From: Acetobacteraceae bacterium
Lineage (GTDB): Bacteria; Pseudomonadota; Alphaproteobacteria; Acetobacterales; Acetobacteraceae
DNA: 64,000 nucleotides
Reading direction: 5' to 3'
Assembly (NCBI GenBank): GCA_030041375.1
Contig: JASHOA010000060.1
Span: forward strand, 186,001 to 250,000
Shown: piece after piece, positions 15,647 to 24,766 of the stretch
Position numbering within the stretch: the stretch's first letter is position 1
Layout of the letters: every line of letters begins with the position of its first letter
Notes under the pieces: model-generated
Seen by the model: only the letters and a program-made list of their open reading frames with translations
The model's database searches: none
What the model was told of the DNA's origin: nothing
Made by a program: the position numbers and the translations under genes

Positions 15647-16648
15647 ATGGGCGGATCGGCAGGGGTGGTGCGCGAGAGCGGGTTCGCGGCGTGGCGGCGG
15701 AGGCCGCTCGGCCGGCCGGGGAACGTGTGGCGGCCGGCGGCGTTCCTGGTCGTGATCTGTCTCGCGGCGACGGTGCTGTCGCCGTCGTTCCTGACCGTGC
15801 GCAACCTGCTCGCGGTGCTGACGAGTTCGAGCTTTCTCGTCGTGCTGGCGGTGGGCGAGGCGTTCGTGATCCTGGTCGGGATGATCGATCTCGGCGTGGA
15901 GAGCGTGCTCTCGGCCGGCGGCATGTTCGTGGCCTGGCTCACGGTGCTGCATGGCGTGGCCTGGCCGCTTGCCGTGCTGGCCGGGCTGGCGGCAGGCGGG
16001 GCGTCGGGCTTCGGCGTCGGCCTCCTGGTGAGCCGCGGCGGAATTCCCTCCTTCATCGTCACGCTCGGCACGTACTGGGGCATCCGCGGCGTGGCGCTTC
16101 TGTTCAACGCCGGGAATTACATCAGCCCCGACGCCGTGAGCCCGGCACGACCGTTCGGGTTCGCGTGGATCGCCGGCAATCTCGGCGGTGTTTCCGTGCT
16201 CATCGTGGTGGCGCTCGTGGTGGTGCTGCTGGGCCAGGCGGTGGTTGCGGCGACGCCGCTCGGGAGTTGGATCAAGGGTGTCGGCTCGAACGAGAACGCG
16301 GTGAGAGCGGTTGGGCTGCCGAGCGGACGGATCAAGGTATTCGTGTTCGTGGTCTCGGGAACGCTGGCGGCGCTCGCGGGGATCATGCTCACGGCCTGGC
16401 AGCAATCGATCTATCCGCTGAGCGGGGAAGGCGATTCGCTGGCCGCGATCGCCGGCGTGATCCTCGGCGGGATTCCCTTCACGGGTGGGCGGGGCAGCAT
16501 CATCGGTGCGGCGCTCGGCGTGCTGGTGATCGGCGTGATCAACGACGTGATCGTGCTGCTCGGACTGCCCTCGCTCTATCAGTACATCTTCGTTGCCTGC
16601 ATCCTGATCCTGGCGGGGTTGCAGGCGCGGCTGCAGCAGGCGAAGTGA
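15647..16648 (+). CDS. Ribose-type (RbsC-like) sugar ABC transporter permease
   Basis: 333 residues with about eight to ten membrane segments. Conserved RbsC/BPD_transp_2 blocks include GEAFVILVGMIDLGVESVLS, FIVTLGTYWGIRG, VGSNENAVRAVGLP and GVILGGIPFTGGRGSIIGA. It forms the inner-membrane channel of a carbohydrate importer. ATG 15647 has GAGGAAG six bases upstream. The matching ATPase and binding protein are probably those at 19784-21569 on the opposite strand, beyond an R-M pair, so the transporter appears split. Confidence 0.85.
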   Translation: MGGSAGVVRESGFAAWRRRPLGRPGNVWRPAAFLVVICLAATVLSPSFLTVRNLLAVLTSSSFLVVLAVGEAFVILVGMIDLGVESVLSAGGMFVAWLTVLHGVAWPLAVLAGLAAGGASGFGVGLLVSRGGIPSFIVTLGTYWGIRGVALLFNAGNYISPDAVSPARPFGFAWIAGNLGGVSVLIVVALVVVLLGQAVVAATPLGSWIKGVGSNENAVRAVGLPSGRIKVFVFVVSGTLAALAGIMLTAWQQSIYPLSGEGDSLAAIAGVILGGIPFTGGRGSIIGAALGVLVIGVINDVIVLLGLPSLYQYIFVACILILAGLQARLQQAK

Positions 16649-16662
16649 CGGGGCAAGGCGCG

Positions 16663-16713
16663 CGATGCGGCAGGGCGATCTTGTGCCGATGGGCACCACC
16701 CGCTGCCGCATCG
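16663..16713. terminator. Long inverted repeat between convergent permease and restriction endonuclease genes
   Basis: CGATGCGGCAG (16663-16673) is perfectly complementary to CTGCCGCATCG (16703-16713). A second stem, GTGCC/GGCAC (16683-16687/16692-16696), sits inside the loop. Located 15 bases after the permease stop and 27 before the endonuclease stop, it may stop transcription both ways, although there is no T-tract. Confidence 0.45.
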
Positions 16714-16739
16714 GGAATGCGCGGGTGGATCTGGAACCT

Positions 16740-17828
16740 TCAGGGTTCGTCGTGCACGGCGAGCAGGTGGGAGAGGCGGGCGGCACTGGTACCGCCGTTG
16801 CGCATGATGAGGATACTGTCAGGTTCGGAGACGAACCAGGCGAAGGAGTTCCACGCAAGCTGGCTTACGGTCTTGCGGAACCCGGCCGACGAGCGGTCCT
16901 GATAGGCAGTGAGGAAGGCGATTTGGGAGCGTTTGAAGCCGGCGGCATCGGTGATGGCGTGCATTGCCGCCTGACGGCGGGGTGTGATTGCGCCGTCAGT
17001 GGCAACGACTTCGACGAACACAATGAGTGGCTCGATTGGGCCAAGATCCGCGAGGATGATGTCGGGGAGATTTTTGTCCGGTTCGATGTTGAGGCCGATC
17101 GCCTTGGCGATCTGATCGTCGCGCAGGACGACTTTGTTGTTACTTTCGCTGAGCCAGAGTACGGCGGGTTGTTCGAGGTATCGGGTGGCAAAACTTTCGA
17201 TGACAGCGCATGAGATGACGGCGCTTGGGCCGGGTGCGAGCTGTCGGGTTTCCCGGTTCGGGAAGGTAATGTAGACGCCCGCGCTTGCGGCTGCAGCCCC
17301 GGCGCGCATGATCGAGATGCGAGCGAGTGCGCTTTTGCTGAGGTGTCGGGCCTGGAAATTGCGAATCGCGGCGGCAAGGGCATCGCCCTCGAGAGTGGGA
17401 TCGAAGAGGGCTGCGAATTCGGCCTTGAGAGCGTAACGCGGCTGGCCGGAGGTGGTCGGCAGGTCATTGCGGCGGAGGACCGCGCCGATGGCAACGAGGC
17501 CGTCGCGGAGGGTTTCGTCACGGATCGGCTCGCGCGTATTGTCGGCGTACCAACGGGTGCCCGGGATGGTGGCCTTCTTGCGGAGGACCTGCTGGGCGTA
17601 ACCCTCGCGATCGGCCCGGCTCGAACGAGCCGCCTGTTCGCTGGTCATCCGGTAGACATGCACTGGACCAAGAAAGCGGCCGGTGCTTTCGACTGCGCCG
17701 ATGTAGAGGGCGGCGAAGACGGTACTCGCCGCGAGCTCGCGCACGCAGTACGTGCGGTTCGGTGTTCCCTCCGGGAAGATCAGCGGCAAGCGCTCGGCAA
17801 TGAGATCGCGAGAGACATAAGGCGGCAT
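16740..17828 (-). CDS. BsuBI/PstI-family type II restriction endonuclease
   Basis: 362 residues. The C-terminal half carries the BsuBI/PstI_RE domain: PAVLWLSESNNKVV, PDIILADLGP and VFVEVVATDGAITPRR, a PD-(D/E)XK-type catalytic region. Enzymes of this family cut CTGCAG, which is the inferred but unproven target. The start is ATG 17828, overlapping the methyltransferase stop by one base (TGATG); a longer upstream frame is unlikely. Coupling ensures that methylase is made first. Base composition is locally less GC-rich than the flanks (about 55% in 17101-17160 against 68% in 16021-16080), consistent with horizontal acquisition. Confidence 0.85.
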   Translation of the reverse strand: MPPYVSRDLIAERLPLIFPEGTPNRTYCVRELAASTVFAALYIGAVESTGRFLGPVHVYRMTSEQAARSSRADREGYAQQVLRKKATIPGTRWYADNTREPIRDETLRDGLVAIGAVLRRNDLPTTSGQPRYALKAEFAALFDPTLEGDALAAAIRNFQARHLSKSALARISIMRAGAAAASAGVYITFPNRETRQLAPGPSAVISCAVIESFATRYLEQPAVLWLSESNNKVVLRDDQIAKAIGLNIEPDKNLPDIILADLGPIEPLIVFVEVVATDGAITPRRQAAMHAITDAAGFKRSQIAFLTAYQDRSSAGFRKTVSQLAWNSFAWFVSEPDSILIMRNGGTSAARLSHLLAVHDEP

Positions 17829-19642
17829 CAGGGCGTCAGACCGTACAGGCGAGCGCAGGCGTCCTCTATGCACTGCTGGCGCGCGCCTTTGCGGACGAGC
17901 GCATGCAGTTCGTCGAGCGCGTCGGGGGAAGGCAGTGGCAGTGCCTCCAGCTCATAGGCAGAGACAGCGACGCTGCCGCTGATTGAGCGGAAGGCGCGAT
18001 CGCTGGTGGCGCTGTTGAGGAAGGCGGCGAGGAGGTTGGCCGCGACCGGCGGGTCGGCGGCGAGTGGCAGCAGCATGTTGAGATGATTCTCGACCACGAC
18101 CGCGCCGTGGCGAGCGAGAAATTCATCGGGCAGCGCAGCCGCAATGAGGCGGCGTGTCTGCTCCTTTGCAGTTGTGCGTTGAACCAGCACGCAGGGGCGG
18201 TCGAGGATCAGCCATTCGTCGCCGCGTCGAAGCTCGAAGTAGGGGGCGTGGTTCCGCTTCTCCGCGCGATGAATGAAGCGACCGTCGGTCGTGACGGCCT
18301 CGGCCCAGATCAGCGGAAACCGATTGCGGCCCGGGCCCTGGGCGAGTTGCTGCTTGTGGCGGTTCCAGACCAATGGGCCGGTGCTGACTGCGTATCCCCA
18401 ATCGGAAAGTCGATGTGGCGTCGCAGCGAGGCGCGCGACAAGCGGGGCCTCCAGTGCGCTGCGGGGGAGAAGCCAGGGCCGAGAGGGGTCGGCTGGCAGG
18501 TTGATCTTGCCGACTGCGGTCGTCGTCAGGCCAGAGCCGTTGGCGGGCGCGATCTCGTGCACCGTGACCCGTGCGGGGCGTGCGTGCCGGCGGTAGGTGG
18601 CAAGAAGGGTCTCCTGGAGCACATCCTCGAAGACACCCTTGCGAATGGAGACGAAGTCGATGGTCATGGGGGGTGCGTCACGGCCAAGCAAAGCACGAAG
18701 GTTCTTGAAATATTCGCCGGCGAGAAAGCTGGTCGGGGTGACGTAGGCAACGATGCCACCAGGCTTGGCGTGGCGGAGGGCAAGGTCCGTGAAGAGCCCG
18801 TAAAGATTGGCATGGCCATAGAGGCTGCGCCTGAAGCGTGCCCGGTCTGCCGGGGGCAGCGTGACGCGCGCATAGGGCGGATTGCCAATGACGAGGTCGA
18901 ACGGTTCCGGATCAATATCTCGGCCTAGTGCGTCGCAGACCGCGACGAGAGCTGGCAGGCGGTGACCCGTGACGCGCGAGAGGGGCAGCACCGCGGCGTC
19001 GAGCGAAACCTGGGAAAGCCATGCTCCGAACGGGTCGAGTTCAGAGCCGCGCAGGCGAGCTGCAATGGCCTGCATCACGATGTGGGGATTCGAGCCTCGG
19101 AGAGCATTGATGATGCGCTGGGCTACCGGGGCAAGGAAGGCGCCGCCGCCACATGCCGGATCGAGTACTCGGGCCGTCAACCAGTCGGTGCCCGCCTCTG
19201 TTGCCTGAGCAATCAGGCGGGCGGCGAGGGGTGGGGGCGTGTAATAGATGCCTCGCGCAGCCCGGAGTACATCCGGCAGCATGCCCGTGTAGGTCAGGCC
19301 GATCTGATAGGCGGCAGCTTCCGATCCGAGTTCCGCCGCGGCCGTGCCGATACTTGCGGCGAGAGCATGCGCGGCTTCAGGTAGCTTTTCCGTCGCAAAG
19401 CGGTGCAGCGGTTCGCGGAGAGGTGTGGCTTTTGCGCCGGTGGGCGTGAGTGCCTGCCAGAAGGCCTTGACAACGCCGCAAGCGAAACTCCGCGCGAGCG
19501 TCAGGCGGGCGCGTTCGGGAACCGAGGCGGCCAATGCACGGCTCATGACGCGCCCGGCGACCAGTGTCTCCATCGGCGGGTCGGGTAACCCCGGCAGGGC
19601 AAGTTGTGCAGTCCTGACATGGGCCATGCTCTTGCCGTGCAT
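17828..19642 (-). CDS. N6-adenine DNA methyltransferase (Eco57I/BsuBI-type modification enzyme)
   Basis: About 604 residues. SAM-binding motif I is DPACGGGAF and catalytic motif IV is NPPY (in DLVIGNPPYARV), diagnostic of gamma-class N6-adenine methyltransferases; YVTPTSFLAGEYF follows, and a C-terminal target-recognition region spans about 380-600. It modifies the host recognition site so the partner endonuclease does not cut it. Possible starts are ATG 19642, ATG 19627 and TTG 19747; none has a strong ribosome site, so the N-terminus is uncertain. No controller-protein gene accompanies the pair. Confidence 0.87.
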   Translation of the reverse strand: MHGKSMAHVRTAQLALPGLPDPPMETLVAGRVMSRALAASVPERARLTLARSFACGVVKAFWQALTPTGAKATPLREPLHRFATEKLPEAAHALAASIGTAAAELGSEAAAYQIGLTYTGMLPDVLRAARGIYYTPPPLAARLIAQATEAGTDWLTARVLDPACGGGAFLAPVAQRIINALRGSNPHIVMQAIAARLRGSELDPFGAWLSQVSLDAAVLPLSRVTGHRLPALVAVCDALGRDIDPEPFDLVIGNPPYARVTLPPADRARFRRSLYGHANLYGLFTDLALRHAKPGGIVAYVTPTSFLAGEYFKNLRALLGRDAPPMTIDFVSIRKGVFEDVLQETLLATYRRHARPARVTVHEIAPANGSGLTTTAVGKINLPADPSRPWLLPRSALEAPLVARLAATPHRLSDWGYAVSTGPLVWNRHKQQLAQGPGRNRFPLIWAEAVTTDGRFIHRAEKRNHAPYFELRRGDEWLILDRPCVLVQRTTAKEQTRRLIAAALPDEFLARHGAVVVENHLNMLLPLAADPPVAANLLAAFLNSATSDRAFRSISGSVAVSAYELEALPLPSPDALDELHALVRKGARQQCIEDACARLYGLTP

Positions 19643-19783
19643 TCCTGCCGTGATTGCCTGGCGTCCGGTTGACGCAGCAGGCGGAGTGGCGAACACAAGC
19701 GGAACATACGTGTTCTGGCAGAGTCGGTCGAGAGCGCTTTTTGGCAAGGGCGGAAATGGGATGGTGGCTGCGGCAGGGCCGGC

Positions 19784-20518
19784 TCAGAACATGGCGTGAA
19801 CGAGATCGGCGACGCCGAGACCTTCGTTTGCGAGCACGGTGCGGATGGTACCGTGGAAGAAGACCGCGATCCGGTCGGCCACGGCGAGCAAATCTTCGAG
19901 GCGGTGACTGACCAGGAGAACGGTCTTGCCGGCGGAACGCAAGCGCCGGATGAGATCGAGCACATCCGCGACTTTCTGTACCGAGATCGCCGCGGTCGGC
20001 TCGTCCATGATGACCATGCTGCGCTCGAAGAGAAGCGCGCGGGCGATCGCCACCACCTGCTGCTCGCCGCCGGAGAGTTCGGAGACGACGTCGTTCGGGC
20101 GGATTTTGGTGTTCAGCGTATCCAAGACGGCGGCGGCGCGCGCCTGCATGGCGTGGCGCGAGGCGAAGAGGCCGAAACGGCGCGGCTCCTCGCCGAGGAA
20201 GAGATTCTCGGCAACCGTCAGATCCGGCGCGAGCTCAAGCTTCTGATAGATCATCTCGATCCCGAGCAGGCGGCGGGCGACGGCAGGAGAGGAAATGCGG
20301 ACGGGCTTGCCACGGTAGAGGATGGTGCCGGAATCGGGGCGGTGGAAGCCGGTGAGGAGAGAGAGGAACGTCGATTTGCCGGCACCATTGTCGCCGATGA
20401 TGCCGAGTACTTCGGCCGAGCGGATGTCCAGGCTGATCCCGTCCACGGCGTGGACGGGACCGAAGGTTTTGACGAGGTCGCGCACCGCCAGGAGCAGTGC
20501 GCCGGCCGGTTCGGGCAA
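19784..20518 (-). CDS. Sugar ABC transporter ATP-binding protein (single domain)
   Basis: 244 residues. Walker A GDNGAGKST, signature LSGGEQQ, Walker B MVIMDEPT, and H-loop LLVSHR are all present. The sequence resembles RbsA/MglA-type sugar ATPases but has a single nucleotide-binding domain rather than the usual tandem pair. It starts at TTG 20518, one base after the binding-protein stop, so the two are co-translated. The permease partner is probably the gene at 15647, now divided off by the R-M pair. Confidence 0.87.
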   Translation of the reverse strand: MPEPAGALLLAVRDLVKTFGPVHAVDGISLDIRSAEVLGIIGDNGAGKSTFLSLLTGFHRPDSGTILYRGKPVRISSPAVARRLLGIEMIYQKLELAPDLTVAENLFLGEEPRRFGLFASRHAMQARAAAVLDTLNTKIRPNDVVSELSGGEQQVVAIARALLFERSMVIMDEPTAAISVQKVADVLDLIRRLRSAGKTVLLVSHRLEDLLAVADRIAVFFHGTIRTVLANEGLGVADLVHAMF

Positions 20519-20519
20519 G

Positions 20520-21569
20520 CTACTTGGCGACGGGGTGGGCCTCGGAACGGCCGTAGGGAAGCGGCGGGATTTCTTCGGGCGTTCCCCAGGCGGCGATGGA
20601 CGCGGCGTTCTTCTGGGTGACGAGCGTCATCGGAATGATGACGTTACCGTTGGGAAAACGGTCCGCCGGCGGCTTCAGGCCGCCGGCGAGATAGTTCTGC
20701 ATCGCTTCGACGGCCCAGAATGCCTCGACGTACGGCGAATGGGTGACGGTGTCGATCTGCGTTCCGGCCTTGACGGCATCGAGGCTTTCCGGCTGGGCGT
20801 CGGCACCGGCGACCAGCGTGGCGCTGCCGGCCGCGATGCCGTGGTTCTTCAGCGCATTGATCACGCCGAGTGCCATCGCGTCATTGGCGCAGGCAACGAG
20901 CTGGAGGTCGGTGGTGCGGGCAAACAGCGTTCCCATCATCGACTGCGCGGTGGCGGTCGCGAAATTGGCTGACTGGTTGAGGACGATCTGCACCGAGCCG
21001 TCCTTCACCAGCGGACCGAGCACGCTCATCGTGCCGTTCTGCCGGCCGATGGTGACCGAGGCGCCGAGCGTGCCCTGGAGGACGACGACGTGCCAGGGCT
21101 TGGCAACATGGCGATCGGCCAGCGTCTGGACGCCGAACCGGGTCAGCTCCTGGCCGAGGGTGAAGTCATTATCGCCGATGAAGGCGATGCGGGCGGCGGG
21201 GTTGGAGACGTCGCGGTCAACGGTGACGATCGGCACACCCTGGTGCGTGGCTTCGAGTGCGGCGGCAGTGACGGATTCCTGGACGGTATTGAGGATGATG
21301 CCCTTGGCGCCGGCGGCGACTGCCTCCTTGAGGTCGGCGATCTCCTGGGTGGCGGAGTTGTTCGCGTTGACGATGCGGATGCTGAGATCCGGGGTAAAGG
21401 TAGCGGCCTCTTTCACGGCCGCGGCCATCGGTGCGAAATACGGATAGGCGTAGCCGGTGAAAATGAAATAGACGAGCTTCGGCGCCTGAGCGCGCGCGAC
21501 CGGCGCGGCGAAAGCGAGCGGGGCAAGTGCGCAGAGGGCGAGCAGGAAGCTCGGGGCTCGGGGCTTCAT
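20520..21569 (-). CDS. Periplasmic sugar-binding protein (RbsB-like)
   Basis: 349 residues with a Sec signal peptide ending near AAPVARAQA (residue about 28). The mature protein is a type I periplasmic-binding protein: YFIFTGYAYPYF, AGAKGIILNTVQES, GVPIVTVDRDVSN, ACANDAMALGVINAL and VAGADAQPESLDAVKAG. It delivers a pentose, polyol or related ligand to the ABC importer; the ligand is unknown. It is the first gene of the minus-strand unit with the ATPase at 19784. Confidence 0.87.
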   Translation of the reverse strand: MKPRAPSFLLALCALAPLAFAAPVARAQAPKLVYFIFTGYAYPYFAPMAAAVKEAATFTPDLSIRIVNANNSATQEIADLKEAVAAGAKGIILNTVQESVTAAALEATHQGVPIVTVDRDVSNPAARIAFIGDNDFTLGQELTRFGVQTLADRHVAKPWHVVVLQGTLGASVTIGRQNGTMSVLGPLVKDGSVQIVLNQSANFATATAQSMMGTLFARTTDLQLVACANDAMALGVINALKNHGIAAGSATLVAGADAQPESLDAVKAGTQIDTVTHSPYVEAFWAVEAMQNYLAGGLKPPADRFPNGNVIIPMTLVTQKNAASIAAWGTPEEIPPLPYGRSEAHPVAK

Positions 21570-21655
21570 CCTGGATTTCCTTTCCTCCCTGGGTGCCGAT
21601 GGTCAGGCTGCGAATGCACAGTCTATGGCCGTGAATCGCGGCGAACAAGCTGCGA

Positions 21656-22252
21656 TCAGTCGCGGTGGCGGGTAATGGACCAGGAGGTGATGTCCCAGGC
21701 ATTGCGGATGCCGACGAGGAGAAGGAGCCCGATGCCGCAGGGAAGCACGGTGAGGCTGAGTGGGCGCTCGGCGAAGAGCAACGCCGCGGTGGCGATGAGG
21801 AGGGCATAGGAGAGGGCGGGAAGGGCTGCGTACCAGATGCGGTCCTCGAGCTCGATCGTTGCGATCAGGCCGAGCCGGATCATGGCGCCCCAGATGACGG
21901 CGGAGTAGGCGAGACCGAAGACCGCGAGACCGCCTTCGAGCAGACCGAGCAGCGGCCAATGCCTGACCGGTGCGAGTGCGGCGAGCGAGAGCGCGAATGC
22001 ACTCGAGAAATGCACCACGCTCGGGGAGACGAAGGCGCGGAAGGCAGGGCGCCGTTCTTCCGTGAAGAAGCCGGAGCCCAGGGAAGCGGCGATGAAGAGC
22101 AGGCCGACGAGGGTCGCACCGGCGGTGCCGGTCAGGACATAGAAGTCGTGCCAGGGCGCGAGCAGATCGGCAAGATTCGGCGGCTCAGCGCCGATAGTCT
22201 GCGCCTCCGCGCTCGACGGTGCGCAGTAGCCCTTCCCATTCCTTGACGCCAT
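21656..22252 (-). CDS. Predicted integral membrane protein, function unknown
   Basis: Up to 198 residues with about five membrane segments (for example YVLTGTAGATLVGLLFIA, VIWGAMIRLGLIATI, YALLIATAALLFA and LLLLVGI). A possible motif is LLAPWHDFYVLTGTAGATLVG near residue 30. The only ATG (22252) lies 68 bases inside the aldolase gene in another frame, so the true start may be a rarer codon downstream. I recognise no characterised family. It follows the aldolase/ABC cluster on the same strand and may be co-transcribed with it. Confidence 0.55.
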   Translation of the reverse strand: MASRNGKGYCAPSSAEAQTIGAEPPNLADLLAPWHDFYVLTGTAGATLVGLLFIAASLGSGFFTEERRPAFRAFVSPSVVHFSSAFALSLAALAPVRHWPLLGLLEGGLAVFGLAYSAVIWGAMIRLGLIATIELEDRIWYAALPALSYALLIATAALLFAERPLSLTVLPCGIGLLLLVGIRNAWDITSWSITRHRD

Positions 22253-22946
22253 AATCGGCGCCGGCGCGCCGGCGCTTCATCCATGACGCGGCGGCGGCAA
22301 CGACGTGAGGCGCGATTTCCACCGGCCCGACATTCATGGTGCGGGCGATCAGCTCGAGCTCGCATGCGCGCTCGAGCATGTAAATCCGGTGCAGGGCAGC
22401 GGGAATGGTCGCCCCGAGCGCGAGCAGGCCGTGATTGAGAAGCACGATGCAACTGCCCTGTTGCGCGGTGCGGCCAAGGGCCTCGCACTCCTCGGCTGAG
22501 GCGGGCACGCCGTAGGTGTGATAGGCGACCTCGTCGAGGACGTGCAGCGCATCCTGGCTGATCGGGCGCAGTCCGTTCGGGATGAGGGAGATGCCGGCGC
22601 CGGCGCGGGTGTGGGTGTGCATGACGCAATGGGCGTTCGGCCGCGCCTTGTAGATGCCGCTGTGGATGGTGAAGCCGGCATCGTTGTAGTCGCCCGTCGT
22701 GCCGAGCACGTTGCCGGAGAGATCCATCTTGATCAGGCTGGACGCCGTAATCTCGTCGAACATTTCGCCATAGCGGTTGATCAGGAAGCAGTCCGGTGCA
22801 TCGGGGATGCGGGCGGACATATGTGTGTTGATGAGATCGGTCCAGCCGAGAAAGTGAACGATGCGATAGAGGGCCGCGAGATCGCAACGCGTGCGCCATT
22901 CGGCGTCGGTCATCTCGTTCGCTCGCGGCTGCAACGGTGCCGGCAT
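22185..22946 (-). CDS. Class II aldolase/adducin domain protein
   Basis: 253 residues. The zinc ligands of class II (fuculose-phosphate-type) aldolases are visible: H110 and H112 in CVMHTHTRAG, and the histidine of LLNHGLLALG around 173. The family cleaves sugar phosphates or acts on related keto acids. The start ATG 22946 has AGGAGAG about five bases upstream. It follows an amino-acid-type ABC transporter on the same strand, with about 90 bases between, so the imported ligand may be its substrate or precursor, but this is inference. Confidence 0.83.
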   Translation of the reverse strand: MPAPLQPRANEMTDAEWRTRCDLAALYRIVHFLGWTDLINTHMSARIPDAPDCFLINRYGEMFDEITASSLIKMDLSGNVLGTTGDYNDAGFTIHSGIYKARPNAHCVMHTHTRAGAGISLIPNGLRPISQDALHVLDEVAYHTYGVPASAEECEALGRTAQQGSCIVLLNHGLLALGATIPAALHRIYMLERACELELIARTMNVGPVEIAPHVVAAAASWMKRRRAGADYGVKEWEGLLRTVERGGADYRR

Positions 22947-23037
22947 GTCTCTCTCCTGCCTGCAAGACGGTTCGCCCAGCATCCTGCGGCAGGACGGGGG
23001 CGGTGGGCAATGGCTCCGGGCCTGGTCGAGTCGCTGG

Positions 23038-23811
23038 TCACAACACCTTTGCCAGGAACTGGCGGGTGCGATCATGGCGCGGATTGCCGAACACCTGCTC
23101 GGGCGAGCCGGCCTCGGCGATGCGACCATCGAACATGAACACCGCGTGGTCGCCCACTTCCCGAGCGAAACCAACTTCGTGAGTAACTACGATCATCGTC
23201 ATCCCTTCCTTCGCCAGCGCGCGCATGACGTCCAGCACTTCGCCCACCAGTTCCGGGTCGAGGGCGCTCGTCGGCTCGTCGAACAAAATCAGCTTCGGCT
23301 CCATCGCCAGCGCCCTGGCGATCGCCACCCGTTGCTGCTGGCCGCCGGACAGCTCGGCCGGGTAGTTATTCGCCCAGTCGGCCAAGCCGACGCGTGCCAG
23401 GAACTGCCGGCCGCGTTCCATTGCCGCAGCGCGCGGGATGCCGAGCACGTTGACGGGGCCTTCCAGGATGTTCTCGAGCGCCGTGCGATGGGCAAACAGG
23501 TTGAAGCGCTGAAATACCATGCCGATGATGCGCCGCTGCGCTGCCACTTCCCGCTCGTGCAGCTCGTGAAGTGCGCCGCCCCGCAGGCGATAGCCGATCG
23601 GCTGTCCGTCCACCCAGATTTCGCCGCGATCGATACGCTCGAGGTGATTGATGCAGCGCAGGAGAGTACTCTTGCCGCCGCCCGAGGGGCCGAGCAGGCA
23701 CACCACCTCGCCACGCCGCACCGTCATGTCGATGCCACGCAGCACCTCGCGTCCGCCGAAGCGCTTGTGGACGTCGACGATCCGCACCAGTGGCGCCTCG
23801 GTTGCAGGCAT
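23038..23811 (-). CDS. Polar amino acid ABC transporter ATP-binding protein (GlnQ/HisP type)
   Basis: 257 residues. Walker [10 protein letters not shown], signature LSGGQQQR, Walker [14 protein letters not shown] and H-loop VVTHEV are intact, with [14 protein letters not shown] at the Q-loop as in GlnQ. It powers the importer formed with the permease at 23819 and binding protein at 24767. ATG 23811 sits directly on AGGAG with no spacer; a GTG eight codons later is an alternative start. Confidence 0.88.
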   Translation of the reverse strand: MPATEAPLVRIVDVHKRFGGREVLRGIDMTVRRGEVVCLLGPSGGGKSTLLRCINHLERIDRGEIWVDGQPIGYRLRGGALHELHEREVAAQRRIIGMVFQRFNLFAHRTALENILEGPVNVLGIPRAAAMERGRQFLARVGLADWANNYPAELSGGQQQRVAIARALAMEPKLILFDEPTSALDPELVGEVLDVMRALAKEGMTMIVVTHEVGFAREVGDHAVFMFDGRIAEAGSPEQVFGNPRHDRTRQFLAKVL

Positions 23812-23818
23812 CTCCTGA

Positions 23819-24739
23819 TTAGCGTCCGGCAAAGGGCATGGTGGCGAGAGCCTTGCGTGCCGCCTGCAACGGCTGTGCGCGGCCGGCCTCTTTCGTCCCG
23901 CCGGCAACAGCACGCTCCAGGTAGTGCTGGCCGATGCTCGCGATCGTGACCAGGAGCATGTACCAGATCGCCGCGGCCAGCAGTGTCTCCATCACTTCGA
24001 GATTGTGGGAGGCGATGTTGTTGGCGGCCTGGATCAGTTCGACGTAGGAGATCACCGAGACGAGCGAAGTCTCCTTCAGCATGTTGATGAAGTCGTTGCC
24101 GGTTGGCGGAATGATAACACGCATCGCCTGCGGCAGGATGATCCGCCGGAGTGTCCTGGCCGGGGTCATGCCGATGGCGTGGGCAGCCTCGATCTGCCCC
24201 TTGTCGATGCTGTTGAAGCCGGCGCGGATGATCTCTGCCATGTAGGCGCTTTCGTTGAGGCCGAGACCGAGCAGGCCGGCGACGAACGGTGACATGACGG
24301 TGTTCGTGGAAACGCTGAACAGGCCTGGAATGCCGATGACCTTGAAGGCAAGAGCGAGATTGTACCAAATCAGAAGCTGGAGCAGCACCGGCACGCCGCG
24401 GAAGACCCAGATGTAGACCGCGGCGCTCACCGAAGCGACCGGATTAGCGGATCGGCGCATGATCGCAACCGCAAGCCCGATCGCGATGCCGGCCGCCTGC
24501 GCCACGACGGCCAGCACGACGGTGTGCCACAATCCTTCGAGCATGACCGGGAACAGGAAGAAAGTCGGCACATCGTGATAGGCGATGTCGGCGTGGCCGA
24601 GCACGAAGAGGACCGCCAGCACGAAGACAACGATCGCAGCCGCGGAAAGCCAGCGTCCCCAGTGGCGAAGCGGCACGATGGGAAGAGGCTGATGCCGTTG
24701 CCCGGTGCCGGTTCCACTGTCAACCGACATGCGGGTCAC
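23819..24739 (-). CDS. Polar amino acid ABC transporter permease (HisM/GlnP type)
   Basis: 306 residues with about five or six membrane segments. The EAA loop is [20 protein letters not shown], preceded by the amino-acid permease hallmark [19 protein letters not shown]. It starts at GTG 24739 or ATG 24730. A single permease gene implies a homodimeric channel. A charged, Ala-rich C-terminal tail (about 275-306) is longer than usual. Confidence 0.87.
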   Translation of the reverse strand: MTRMSVDSGTGTGQRHQPLPIVPLRHWGRWLSAAAIVVFVLAVLFVLGHADIAYHDVPTFFLFPVMLEGLWHTVVLAVVAQAAGIAIGLAVAIMRRSANPVASVSAAVYIWVFRGVPVLLQLLIWYNLALAFKVIGIPGLFSVSTNTVMSPFVAGLLGLGLNESAYMAEIIRAGFNSIDKGQIEAAHAIGMTPARTLRRIILPQAMRVIIPPTGNDFINMLKETSLVSVISYVELIQAANNIASHNLEVMETLLAAAIWYMLLVTIASIGQHYLERAVAGGTKEAGRAQPLQAARKALATMPFAGR

Positions 24740-24766
24740 ATCATGAAGGGCGCCGCTCCGCTCCGG

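Noticed and set aside
16740-19783. Prophage or insertion element carrying the R-M genes
   Set aside because: No transposase, integrase, terminal inverted repeats or target duplications could be seen; only the R-M genes themselves suggest mobility.
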